From: a bacterium
GTDB taxonomy: Bacteria; Verrucomicrobiota; Verrucomicrobiia; Limisphaerales; JAJXZI01
Direction of reading: 5' to 3'
Assembly (NCBI GenBank): GCA_021780115.1
Contig: JAJXZI010000063.1
Span: 1 to 47,838, forward strand
DNA length: 47,838 nucleotides
Shown here: piece after piece, positions 18,441-25,681 of the stretch
How positions within the stretch are numbered: the first letter of the stretch is position 1
Layout of the letters: every line of letters begins with the position of its first letter
Program-made: the position numbers and the translations under genes
The notes under the pieces: model-generated
Told to the model about the DNA's origin: nothing
Databases searched by the model: none
What the model saw: the letters and a program-made list of their open reading frames with translations, nothing else

Positions 18441-19031
18441 TTACCCGGGGTTTCCCCTGTGCCGGCGACGGAAGGCCAGCCAGCCGGCCAAGCCCAGCGC
18501 CATCAAAGCAGTCGTGGATGGTTCGGGGCGCTCGAAGATAATGGGACCGGGTATGCTCAGCAAAGCCGGGACGGTAGGCGGTCCCAGCGGGTCAGGAACA
18601 TCCGCAGTACCGACTGCTTGCGACCACAGCAGGCTCTCGCCCCGCGAACCTGAAGCCGACGCCCAGGTCGCGGCCCCCGTCCATTCCAAGATTTGGAAGA
18701 AAGCGCTGCCGTGGGCAGGAACTCCGGGAACCACGCCATAGCCCACATCAAAGTAGCTGCCCGAACCCGGCCCCCGCGCATTCACGCCGGACGGCAAAAT
18801 GGTGAAGATCGGGCCAACCCCGGTTGAGGTGACCAAGGGAACCATCGTGTTCGCCGAGTAGCCGGCCAGCACCTCGAAAAACGTGCCGGCGGGAGCGGGA
18901 TCCAAGAAATTCCCACGGTACATTCCCATCCCGGAATCGTAGTTGTTGAGCCACACCGTTCCTTGCGCGGGCAGCCGCGCCGGAGCGAGCGCGGCGCCAA
19001 TCGCCAGGATGGCCAGGAGTGTCGTTTTCAC
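18441..19031 (-). CDS. PEP-CTERM secreted protein, tandem copy A (last in the array)
   Basis: The 196-residue protein starts at the GTG 19031 (VKTTLLAILAIGAALAPARLPAQ), a signal peptide shared with its paralogues. The mature part has GTVWLNNYDSGMGMY, FEVLAGYSAN, GPGSGSYFDVGYGVVPGVPAHGSAFFQILEWTGA, and LLWSQAVGTAD. It ends with the sorting signal PEPSTTALMALGLAGWLAFRRRHRGNPG, so it should be processed by an exosortase and exported. It is the most divergent copy (MYRGNFLDPAP, PALLSIPGPIIF). It ends soon after the Arg cluster, the normal PEP-CTERM architecture. Its GTG overlaps the stop of copy B by 4 bp. The leader AAAGGAAACCCAA before the start is shared by the array. The function is unknown. 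Confidence 0.88.
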   Translation of the reverse strand: MKTTLLAILAIGAALAPARLPAQGTVWLNNYDSGMGMYRGNFLDPAPAGTFFEVLAGYSANTMVPLVTSTGVGPIFTILPSGVNARGPGSGSYFDVGYGVVPGVPAHGSAFFQILEWTGAATWASASGSRGESLLWSQAVGTADVPDPLGPPTVPALLSIPGPIIFERPEPSTTALMALGLAGWLAFRRRHRGNPG

Positions 19032-19675
19032 TTGGGTTTCCTTTCGCGTTGGGTCGCCTCGTGTCCAGTCGCTTCGCGGCCTGATCGCTCGTTGCGGCAA
19101 CGGAAGGCCAGCAAGCCAGCGAGTCCGAGTCCCGCCAGAGCGGTGGTGGACGGCTCTGGTAGCATGAAGGCAATCCGTCCTGGAATATTGAGCGGCATGG
19201 GAGAGCCCGGTGTCGGTGGAAACGGATTGTCGGCCCTGCCGACAAGCTGGGACCAAACAGGCGTCCTACCCACATAAGGGGCAGCCCAGAAGTTGCTGGC
19301 GCCATACCAGACGAGTATTTGGAAAAAAGCTGCCCCGCCCGACGGCACGCCAGGCACGAAGCCGTAGCCGGCGTCGAAGTAACTTCCGCTCCTCGGCCCC
19401 AACGCCTCAACGCCCCCGGGCACGATGGTGTAGATGGGGCCGGCCCCAGCCGAGTTGACGAGCGGCGTCAGGGTCGTAGGCGTCGGTCCACCGAAAACCT
19501 CGACGAAGGTGCCCGCTGGCGCGGGGCCATAATACTCGGGGAGGTAGATTCCCATCCCTGAATCGTAGTTGTTCAGAAGCACCGTTCCGTTCAGGTACAC
19601 CGTCCCTTGCGCCGGCAGCCGCGCCGGAGCGAGCGCGGCGCCAATCGCCAGGATGGCCAGGAGTGTCGTTTTCAT
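19028..19675 (-). CDS. PEP-CTERM secreted protein, tandem copy B
   Basis: The 215-residue protein starts at ATG 19675, with signal peptide MKTTLLAILAIGAALAPARLPAQ. It has a short extra stretch (GTVYLNGTVLLNNYDSG) that repeats the GTV-LNN motif. The core GPRSGSYFDAGYGFVPGVPSGGAAFFQILVWYGAS and PVWSQLVGRADNPFPPTPGSP is close to copy C in its second half. PEPSTTALAGLGLAGLLAFRCRN is followed by a 20-residue tail (ERSGREATGHEATQRERKPK). That tail is translation of the repeated inter-gene leader and ends in the stop that overlaps the GTG of copy A. The two genes are therefore translationally coupled. Confidence 0.87.
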   Translation of the reverse strand: MKTTLLAILAIGAALAPARLPAQGTVYLNGTVLLNNYDSGMGIYLPEYYGPAPAGTFVEVFGGPTPTTLTPLVNSAGAGPIYTIVPGGVEALGPRSGSYFDAGYGFVPGVPSGGAAFFQILVWYGASNFWAAPYVGRTPVWSQLVGRADNPFPPTPGSPMPLNIPGRIAFMLPEPSTTALAGLGLAGLLAFRCRNERSGREATGHEATQRERKPK

Positions 19676-19728
19676 TTGGGTTTCCTTTCGCGTTGGGTCG
19701 CTTCGCTTCCAGCCGTTTCGCGGCCCGC

Positions 19729-20292
19729 TCACTCCTCGCGGCGACGGAGGAGCAGCACGCCGACGATCCCCAGCGCCGCCAGAGCGGCGGTGGACGGCTC
19801 TGGTAACACAAGGTCAAGCCGTCCTGGAATATTGAGCGGCGCGGGAGAACCCGGTGTCGGTGGAAACGGATTGTCGGCCTTGCCAACGAGCTGGGACCAA
19901 ACAGGCGTCGCGGCACCCTCGAAGCCGCTGGCGCCATACCAGGCGCGTATTTGGAAGAATCCCGTTCCCCCGGAAAGCACCCCGGGAACAGCCCCATAAC
20001 CCGCGTCGAAGTAGCTCCCGCTCCCCGGCCCGAACGCCTCCAGCCCCGCCGCTGTGATGGTGAAGACCGGGCCGGCACCGGCCGAGGTGAGAAGCGGATA
20101 GAGGTTGTACGGATTCGGCCCGCCCAAAACCTCGACGTGGGTCCCGAGCGGCGCCGGAGTGATTTCATCGGAGTAGCGGTAGATGCCGGCCCTTGAATCG
20201 TAGTTGTTCAGGAAGACCGTTCCTTGCGCCGGCAGCCGCGCCGGAGCGAGCGCGGCGGCAATCGCCAGGATGGCCAGGAGTGTCGTTTTCAC
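19729..20292 (-). CDS. PEP-CTERM secreted protein, tandem copy C (mosaic)
   Basis: The 187-residue protein starts at GTG 20292. Residues 2 to about 105 match copy D except for one substitution (IYRYSDE against IYLYSDE). The underlying 298 bp (19994-20291) differ from 20626-20923 at only two positions. The second half (PVWSQLVGKADNPFPPTPGSPAPLNIPGR) instead matches copy B. It ends PEPSTAALAALGIVGVLLLRRREE with a regular stop, so unlike B, D and E it carries no tail and leaves a 53-bp gap before copy B. The pattern indicates recombination or gene conversion between neighbours. Confidence 0.87.
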   Translation of the reverse strand: MKTTLLAILAIAAALAPARLPAQGTVFLNNYDSRAGIYRYSDEITPAPLGTHVEVLGGPNPYNLYPLLTSAGAGPVFTITAAGLEAFGPGSGSYFDAGYGAVPGVLSGGTGFFQIRAWYGASGFEGAATPVWSQLVGKADNPFPPTPGSPAPLNIPGRLDLVLPEPSTAALAALGIVGVLLLRRREE

Positions 20293-20924
20293 TTGGGTTT
20301 CCTTTCGCGTTGGGTCGCCTCGTTTCCAGCCGCTTCGCGGCTCGCTCGCTCCTCGCGGCGACGGAGGACCAGCAAACCAGCGAGTCCCAACCCTGCCAGG
20401 GCGGTTGTTGACGGTTCGGGCACCCAGAGATCGATCCGCCATACTGGAATTTTCAAAGGAACGGCCAAACCCGGTGTGGGGGGTGGTCCCGTGTCGGCGG
20501 TGCCAACGCCCTGGGACCAGACCGGGGAGAATCCCCGTAAATCGGCCCCGACGAACGAGTCCGCCCCCCACCAAGCGAGAACCTCGAAGAACGCCATTCC
20601 ACTGGACGGCACGCCGGGGACCGCGCCATAACCCGCGTCGAAGTAGCTCCCGCTCCCCGGCCCGAACGCCTCCAGCCCCGCCGCGGTGATGGTGAAGACC
20701 GGGCCGGCACCGGCCGAGGTGAGAAGCGGATAGAGGTTGTACGGATTCGGCCCGCCCAAAACCTCGACGTGGGTCCCGAGCGGCGCCGGAGTGATTTCAT
20801 CGGAGTAGAGGTAGATGCCGGCCCTTGAATCGTAGTTGTTCAGGAAGACCGTTCCTTGCGCCGGCAGCCGCGCCGGAGCGAGCGCGGCGGCAATCGCCAG
20901 GATGGCCAGGAGTGTCGTTTTCAT
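20289..20924 (-). CDS. PEP-CTERM secreted protein, tandem copy D
   Basis: The 211-residue protein starts at ATG 20924 and overlaps the stop of copy E by 4 bp. The signal peptide is MKTTLLAILAIAAALAPARLPAQ. The core GTVFLNNYDSRAGIYLYSDE, THVEVLGGPNPYNLYPLL and GPGSGSYFDAGYGAVPGVPSS is followed by a unique segment, AFFEVLAWWGADSFVGADLRG. Then come PVWSQGVGTADTGPPPTPG and PEPSTTALAGLGLAGLLVLRRREE. A tail RASREAAGNEATQRERKPK, read from the inter-gene leader, ends in the stop overlapping the GTG of copy C. Confidence 0.87.
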   Translation of the reverse strand: MKTTLLAILAIAAALAPARLPAQGTVFLNNYDSRAGIYLYSDEITPAPLGTHVEVLGGPNPYNLYPLLTSAGAGPVFTITAAGLEAFGPGSGSYFDAGYGAVPGVPSSGMAFFEVLAWWGADSFVGADLRGFSPVWSQGVGTADTGPPPTPGLAVPLKIPVWRIDLWVPEPSTTALAGLGLAGLLVLRRREERASREAAGNEATQRERKPK

Positions 20925-21556
20925 TTGGGTTTCCTTTCGCGTTGGGTCGCTTCGCTTCCAGCCGTTTCGCGGCCCGCTCGCTCCTCACGGCGCCGGGAAA
21001 CCAGCAAGCCAGCGAGTCCGAGAGCCGCCAAAGCAATCGCGGACGGCTCAGGAACCCACATACTCAACCGTGTTTCGGGGATATTCAGGGAGACGGCCAT
21101 GCCAGGCGTCGGCGGCGGTCCCGCGTCGGCCGTGCCAACGCGCTGGGACCAAACCGCAGTGGAACCCTGAAGCGGGGCTGCGGAGAAGTCGCTCGCACCA
21201 TACCAGGCGCGGACTTGGAAGAACCCTGTTCCGCCGGACGGCACACCGGGGACCGCGGCATATCCAGCATCGAAATAGCTTCCGCTGCCTGGACCGAGCG
21301 CCTCCACTCCCCCAGTGGTGATGGTGAAGATTGGGCTTCCGCCAGCCGAGTTGACGAGGGGCCACAGCGCCGCTTGGCTTGGCCCGCCGAGGACTTCGAC
21401 ATAAGTACCCGGGAGCGCTGGGCGATCCTCATCCGGATAAATGTAAATCCCCATTCTTGAATCGTAGTTGTTCAGGAACACCGTCCCTTGCGCGGGCAGT
21501 CTGGCCGGCGCGAGCGACGCCGCGAGGGCCAGTATTGCCAGGAGTGTCGTTTTCAT
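20921..21556 (-). CDS. PEP-CTERM secreted protein, tandem copy E (first in the array)
   Basis: The 211-residue protein starts at ATG 21556 behind an AAAGGATCCC ribosome-binding region. The signal peptide is MKTTLLAILALAASLAPARLPAQ. The core GTVFLNNYDSRMGIYIYPDEDRP, YVEVLGGPSQAALWPLV, GPGSGSYFDAGYAAVPGVPSGGTGFFQVRAWYGAS and AVWSQRVGTADAGPPPTPG is most like copy D in its last third. The sorting signal PEPSAIALAALGLAGLLVSRRREE is followed by an 18-residue tail. This is the promoter-proximal gene of the five-gene array and lies downstream of a terminator that isolates it from the cytochrome gene. Confidence 0.87.
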   Translation of the reverse strand: MKTTLLAILALAASLAPARLPAQGTVFLNNYDSRMGIYIYPDEDRPALPGTYVEVLGGPSQAALWPLVNSAGGSPIFTITTGGVEALGPGSGSYFDAGYAAVPGVPSGGTGFFQVRAWYGASDFSAAPLQGSTAVWSQRVGTADAGPPPTPGMAVSLNIPETRLSMWVPEPSAIALAALGLAGLLVSRRREERAGRETAGSEATQRERKPK

Positions 21557-21644
21557 TTGGGATCCTTTCGGTGGGGCTTCGTTCTCTGGTGCCGCGGCGT
21601 GCGATCCGCCGGGTCCAGGGACCGAACCCGTTTTCAACGCTGCC

Positions 21645-21673
21645 AGCGTAGTCTCTACTTCTCCAGTTGTCGA
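21645..21673 (-). promoter_or_regulatory. Candidate sigma-70-like promoter for the PEP-CTERM array
   Basis: On the minus strand TCGACA (21673-21668) and TACGCT (21650-21645) are separated by 17 nt, about 90 bp before the copy E start. The -35 box is good and the -10 box weak. It lies between the upstream terminator and the first array gene, where a promoter is needed. Confidence 0.3.
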
Positions 21674-21731
21674 GCATGAAACAGTTGATCGTGTTGTTGG
21701 CCCGGGGCGCGGGCGGCCGGCCGCGAAAGCA

Positions 21732-21760
21732 AAACCCCTCCGCGCGCGGCGGAGGGGTTT
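21732..21760 (-). terminator. Strong intrinsic terminator after the cytochrome gene
   Basis: AAACCCCTCCGC and GCGGAGGGGTTT form a 12-bp stem around a 5-nt GC loop. It lies 42-70 bp past the stop of the multihaem cytochrome in its direction of transcription and before the PEP-CTERM array. The A/T ends let it work in either direction. Confidence 0.8.
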
Positions 21761-21801
21761 GCGAGGAACGATCTGACGGGCTTCTTATGAAGCCTCAACG
21801 G

Positions 21802-24024
21802 CTACGGACCGAGGACCACGCGGTAGAACTGCTGCGCGTTGGACCGCGTCGGCGTCACGTAGCTCATGGAGTTGCCCGTGCCGGTGATCGGGCTGCCGAT
21901 GTTCTGCCAGCCGCCGCCGAGCGACGAAATGGCCTGGAGTTGGTAGGTCTTGCCCGCGTCCGTGTTGAACGCGATCTCGGCAGCCGTGTAGATGGTGATG
22001 GCGTTGGTGCCGGCCGGATTGACGACATCTTTGCCGTCGGCCCACACGACGCCGCCGGGGACGGCCACGCCGGGCACCATCGGATCCAAGCCCAGGGCGT
22101 ACTTGAGCCAGTTGGGCACGCCGTCGCCCGCCGGGGTGGCGTTGGGAGCGGCGTTCGGGCTGGTCAGCGAGCCGAAGTATTGGAGCACCCAGGCATCGGG
22201 CAAACCGCCGGCCGCGGACACGCCCGTCAGGTTGGCAATGGAGGCCTTGAGCAGGCCCACGGCGTAGGCGGTGTTGTGAATGCCGTGGCTGCCATCGTTC
22301 TGCACGAACAGCCAGTTGTAAGCCGCCTCCAATTGGGGCCGCGTCCAAGTGCTGTCGATGCTGAGGGACGACTGGACCTGTCCGCCCGGCGGCAACAGCG
22401 TGGACAACTTGTCCATGAGATGCTGGACCTCGGTCTGCACGCCTTCGATCACGCCGTCGCCATTGTAGTCCTGCAGCGGGAAGTCGAAGCTCGTGACCTG
22501 CGGGCCGTGGCAGTTCTGGCAAGCGGCGACCAAGTCAACCGAGTTGGTGGCGTTGCTCCAACCGACCTTGAAGGTGTGGCCGCCCGCCTGCAAGAAGCTC
22601 GGGTCGCCGACGGCTACCGTCTGCATGTGGCAGGTGACGCAGGTGTCGCCGACGGCCGTGCGGTGGGCGGAACTGGGAAGGGTCTGGCCGTAGGTGAAGC
22701 CGTTGACGCCCTCGATCATGTCGCCTTGCGGTCCATGATGCGGGCCGAAATAGGCGCTGCCCTTGGAAGTCGCCGCATAGACCGCCGCGTTTTGCCGGGC
22801 GTGGTGGCAGTTCATGCACAGGGTCCCCATGCCGGCGTTGGTGACGGTGGTGCCATCCATAAAGGTCACCGAGGCCAGGGTCCGGATCAGATGCACGTTG
22901 TTAGTCGGCACAGTCTGGCCATGCGGTTCGTGGCAGGTCTGGCATCCGATCGCGCTGTAAATCGTGTTCGTCGTGGCTTCTCCCCGGCTGAGGAAGCCGT
23001 TGCCGGTGTGGCAGATCACGCAACTGGCGTTCCCGGCGGGATCGCGGGTGGTCGTTGCGTGCAGGGAGTTATACCACTCCGTCCCCTTGATGTGGTGGGT
23101 CGGGGCGTCGTGGCATTGGTTGCAGTCGCCCGAACTGACGGTGCGCGAGATACTGGGCCAAGCTGCGACGTTCGTGGCGCCAAGCAACTTCGCGTGTTCG
23201 CTGCCAGGCCCGTGGCAGTTTTCGCACTGGATGTTGGCGAGACTGGCAAGCTGGGGATAGTTGGTCTGCATGCTCGCCCAGTTGCCGTTGGTCAAGACCG
23301 TGGGGAAAGTCCAACCAAGCTGCTTGGCGACGTCGTCAAACCCGCCATCGACCGCGTTGGTGTTGGTGTCATAGCCGGCGGTGTGACACTGAAGACAGGA
23401 CTGGCTGTAATGGCCCAGGATGCCATCAATGCCTTGGGAGAAGATGTGCGCGTGGGCGGTTTGGGACCAAGGCACCACTTTGTTCTGTGCGATTTCGCCG
23501 CCGCTATGGCAGAGGGCGCAGGTGTTAACGCCCATATAGGTGCCGGCCGTGATGGTCCGGCTCACGTTGGTCGAGTCGGTCGCGGTCGAGATCGTCGCGA
23601 TCACTGTATATTTTCCCGCGAGGTCCGGCCGGAGGAGCATGCGAGCAGCCACCTGGGAAACCAGCCGGTCCGCCGGTTCGTACACCGGGACGTTGGTTCC
23701 CAGCGGACTGGGTTGCAGCGTGGCGGCGGACCCAGGCGGGGTATTGGTCAGGAGCCAAGTCACGCTGACGGCGTTGGTCAGGGCAATGTTCACGTCTGCC
23801 TCCAGATACACCGGCGTGCCAATGCCTACGGTGGACAACCCTCCCGAGGTTTCCGTGCCGGTGGGCAGCTTGTAATTTGTAACATTCCCGGGAGTCACTG
23901 GGCGCAACACCAACTGGCCCTGGAGGGCGGTTTGCGCCTTCGCGGTTGTCGCGGCCCCCGTGGCCAACAGCACGACTGCCAGGAGGCAAGTCGGCGCTCT
24001 TCGGATCGAGGTTTTCATCTTCAT
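21802..24024 (-). CDS. Secreted nine-haem c-type cytochrome with C-terminal surface/sorting-like domain
   Basis: The 740-residue protein is taken from MKMKTSIRRAPTCLLAVVLLATGAATTAKAQ, a clear signal peptide. Residues 31-160 are beta-rich and haem-free. Nine CXXCH motifs follow at about 169, 210, 267, 301, 335, 361, 403, 462 and 502, so nine covalent haems are expected. Additional His residues (for example ARQ after MNCHH, GPHHGP, TAHAHIF) could supply distal ligands. The layout resembles doubled-CXXCH/multihaem cytochromes used in extracellular electron transfer. After residue 600 comes a verrucomicrobial-style region GDGVPNWLKYALGLDP and YQLQAISS...QQFYRVVLGP, seen in exported proteins of the group. 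It lies next to hemA, which supplies haem precursors. The electron partners are unknown. Confidence 0.9.
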   Translation of the reverse strand: MKMKTSIRRAPTCLLAVVLLATGAATTAKAQTALQGQLVLRPVTPGNVTNYKLPTGTETSGGLSTVGIGTPVYLEADVNIALTNAVSVTWLLTNTPPGSAATLQPSPLGTNVPVYEPADRLVSQVAARMLLRPDLAGKYTVIATISTATDSTNVSRTITAGTYMGVNTCALCHSGGEIAQNKVVPWSQTAHAHIFSQGIDGILGHYSQSCLQCHTAGYDTNTNAVDGGFDDVAKQLGWTFPTVLTNGNWASMQTNYPQLASLANIQCENCHGPGSEHAKLLGATNVAAWPSISRTVSSGDCNQCHDAPTHHIKGTEWYNSLHATTTRDPAGNASCVICHTGNGFLSRGEATTNTIYSAIGCQTCHEPHGQTVPTNNVHLIRTLASVTFMDGTTVTNAGMGTLCMNCHHARQNAAVYAATSKGSAYFGPHHGPQGDMIEGVNGFTYGQTLPSSAHRTAVGDTCVTCHMQTVAVGDPSFLQAGGHTFKVGWSNATNSVDLVAACQNCHGPQVTSFDFPLQDYNGDGVIEGVQTEVQHLMDKLSTLLPPGGQVQSSLSIDSTWTRPQLEAAYNWLFVQNDGSHGIHNTAYAVGLLKASIANLTGVSAAGGLPDAWVLQYFGSLTSPNAAPNATPAGDGVPNWLKYALGLDPMVPGVAVPGGVVWADGKDVVNPAGTNAITIYTAAEIAFNTDAGKTYQLQAISSLGGGWQNIGSPITGTGNSMSYVTPTRSNAQQFYRVVLGP

Positions 24025-24238
24025 AGTTGCACTGTTGAGTTTTGAACGTTCACCGTCACGCGTACTAGGTTGGATACTAAAAGAACGTGGTCTGGGAGCT
24101 ATCCCTCCGTTGGCCAATGCCAGCCATCAATTGCCTCAGCACATAAGACGCGCGGGGCATGCGGCCATCGCTATGAGTGATGGACCTATTAAGTCCTTCC
24201 GATTCATGGATGAGATTCGCCGGGCGCATAGGAGGACA

Positions 24239-25324
24239 CTAACCACAACACGCGGCCGGCTGGAACAGCGTGAAGCCGGAGTCGCCCGGGACCGCGGCTT
24301 TCCCGTCCCGGACCGGTACCCGGTCGAGACGTGCCTGCACCTCCCGCGCGTGCTCGGCAATGATGGCCTGACAGCGGCTCAACTCCTGTTCGCGCAGGTG
24401 CAGGTTCTCGCGCACGATCGCCTCTAAGTGGTCGATGTTGTAGAGATAGACGTTTTCGAGCCTTTGCACCTCGGGGGCGATGTCGCGCGGCACCGCGATG
24501 TCAATGAGCACGAGGGGGCGGTTGCGTCGAACGCGCATCGCGGCCTCGATCTCGGGCCGGTGCAACACCGTCTGCGGGCTGCCGGTGGAACTGACCACAA
24601 TGTCCGCTTCCGCCAGCGCGCGGGCGCAATCTTCGAGACCCAGCGCGCGTCCACCGAACTCATTCGCCAAGTTCTGCGCGCGCTCCAGCGAACGGTTGGC
24701 CACGAGGACGGTGCGCACCCCCTTCTTGGCCAGGTGCCGCACGCAGGCCTCCCCCATCTTGCCGGCGCCAAGGATCATCACCGTCTTCTGCGTGAGATCG
24801 CCGCCGAAAATCTTTTCCGCCAGTTCCACCGCCACGCGGCCGACGGACGTGGCGCCGCGACCGATCTGGGTGCGGGTGCGGATGGCTTTGGCCGTCTGAA
24901 ACGCCTTTTGGAACAGCCGGTTCAGGACCGGCCCCGTCAACTTGGCGCCGTGCGCGGTTTCGTAGGCCAGTTTCACCTGCCCGGTGATCTCCGTTTCGCC
25001 CAACACCATCGAGTCCATTCCGCTGGTGACGGAAAGCAGATGGCGGATGGCCGGGGCGCCTTGGTGGACGTACATTCCGGACTGGCAATCGGTACCTTCG
25101 GGGGCCAGTTGCTGGAAGATCGCGTCAGGACTGGGGCTGCGGTCCATCGCCACGCCGTAAACCTCCACCCGGTTGCACGTCGAGAGCACGACCACTTCCG
25201 CCAAGCCACCGCCGACTTTCAGCCGGCATCCCGCGCAACCGAGCTTCCCCGGCGCCACCGCCAGGCGCTCGCGCAAATCGACCGGCGCCGTCTTGTAGCT
25301 CAGGCCTGCCGCGAAGAGCTTCAT
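24239..25324 (-). CDS. hemA: Glutamyl-tRNA reductase
   Basis: The 361-residue protein starts MKLFAAGLSYKTAPVDLRERLAV. The catalytic cysteine Cys50 lies in VVLSTCNRVEVY. GMDSMVLGETEITGQVK and the NADPH-binding ILGAGKMGEACVRHL, DIVVSSTGSPQTVL and IDIAVPRDIAPEV segments are all present. It reduces glutamyl-tRNA to glutamate-1-semialdehyde, the first step of C5 tetrapyrrole synthesis. It is shorter than many HemA proteins (about 420), the C-terminal dimerisation region being reduced to a short helix and a Cys-containing end (QPAACCG). It is transcribed toward the cytochrome gene. Confidence 0.95.
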   Translation of the reverse strand: MKLFAAGLSYKTAPVDLRERLAVAPGKLGCAGCRLKVGGGLAEVVVLSTCNRVEVYGVAMDRSPSPDAIFQQLAPEGTDCQSGMYVHQGAPAIRHLLSVTSGMDSMVLGETEITGQVKLAYETAHGAKLTGPVLNRLFQKAFQTAKAIRTRTQIGRGATSVGRVAVELAEKIFGGDLTQKTVMILGAGKMGEACVRHLAKKGVRTVLVANRSLERAQNLANEFGGRALGLEDCARALAEADIVVSSTGSPQTVLHRPEIEAAMRVRRNRPLVLIDIAVPRDIAPEVQRLENVYLYNIDHLEAIVRENLHLREQELSRCQAIIAEHAREVQARLDRVPVRDGKAAVPGDSGFTLFQPAACCG

Positions 25325-25681
25325 TGTGACCTCCCGATAATTCCGCCGAGGAGTTTTGGCGTCCTCCGGCAGCCCATCGCCGCCGGCGATCCGCCGCCGT
25401 TCCGCGAGCGGCGGTTTCGCTCACGAGCCTGATGACGCGCAACTGGGTTCATCTTAATGTCGTGCGACTGTTGAGCCGTTTCCGGCCTCAGATGACAGAC
25501 ATCCTTCCCGCCCACCGGCAATTGCTCTACACCTCCCTTGTGAATCTTTTAGCGTTTTTTGTGGCGCTGGAGCGGGCGGAGGTGCCCGCCACGAAGCGAT
25601 CCGGACCGGACCGGTTGCGCGCAACGAACCCCGTGGTTTTCGCTATTGTTTCGGGCGCCGGGCTTTGTTTGACTTGCGCCC
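25325..25681. other. Divergent intergenic region between hemA and the C-methyltransferase gene
   Basis: The 357-bp stretch must hold promoters for both flanking genes. It contains hairpins ATCGCCG/CGGCGAT near 25377-25391 and CCGCCG...CGGCGG near 25395-25415. A more A/T-rich segment runs from about 25530 to 25670. No protein-coding frame with a recognisable family and no RNA gene was found. Confidence 0.4.

Noticed and set aside
18441-21556. CRISPR array suspicion for the repetitive 18.4-21.6 kb region
   Set aside because: The repeat unit is about 630 bp, coding, with signal peptides and sorting signals. There are no short direct repeats with unique spacers.
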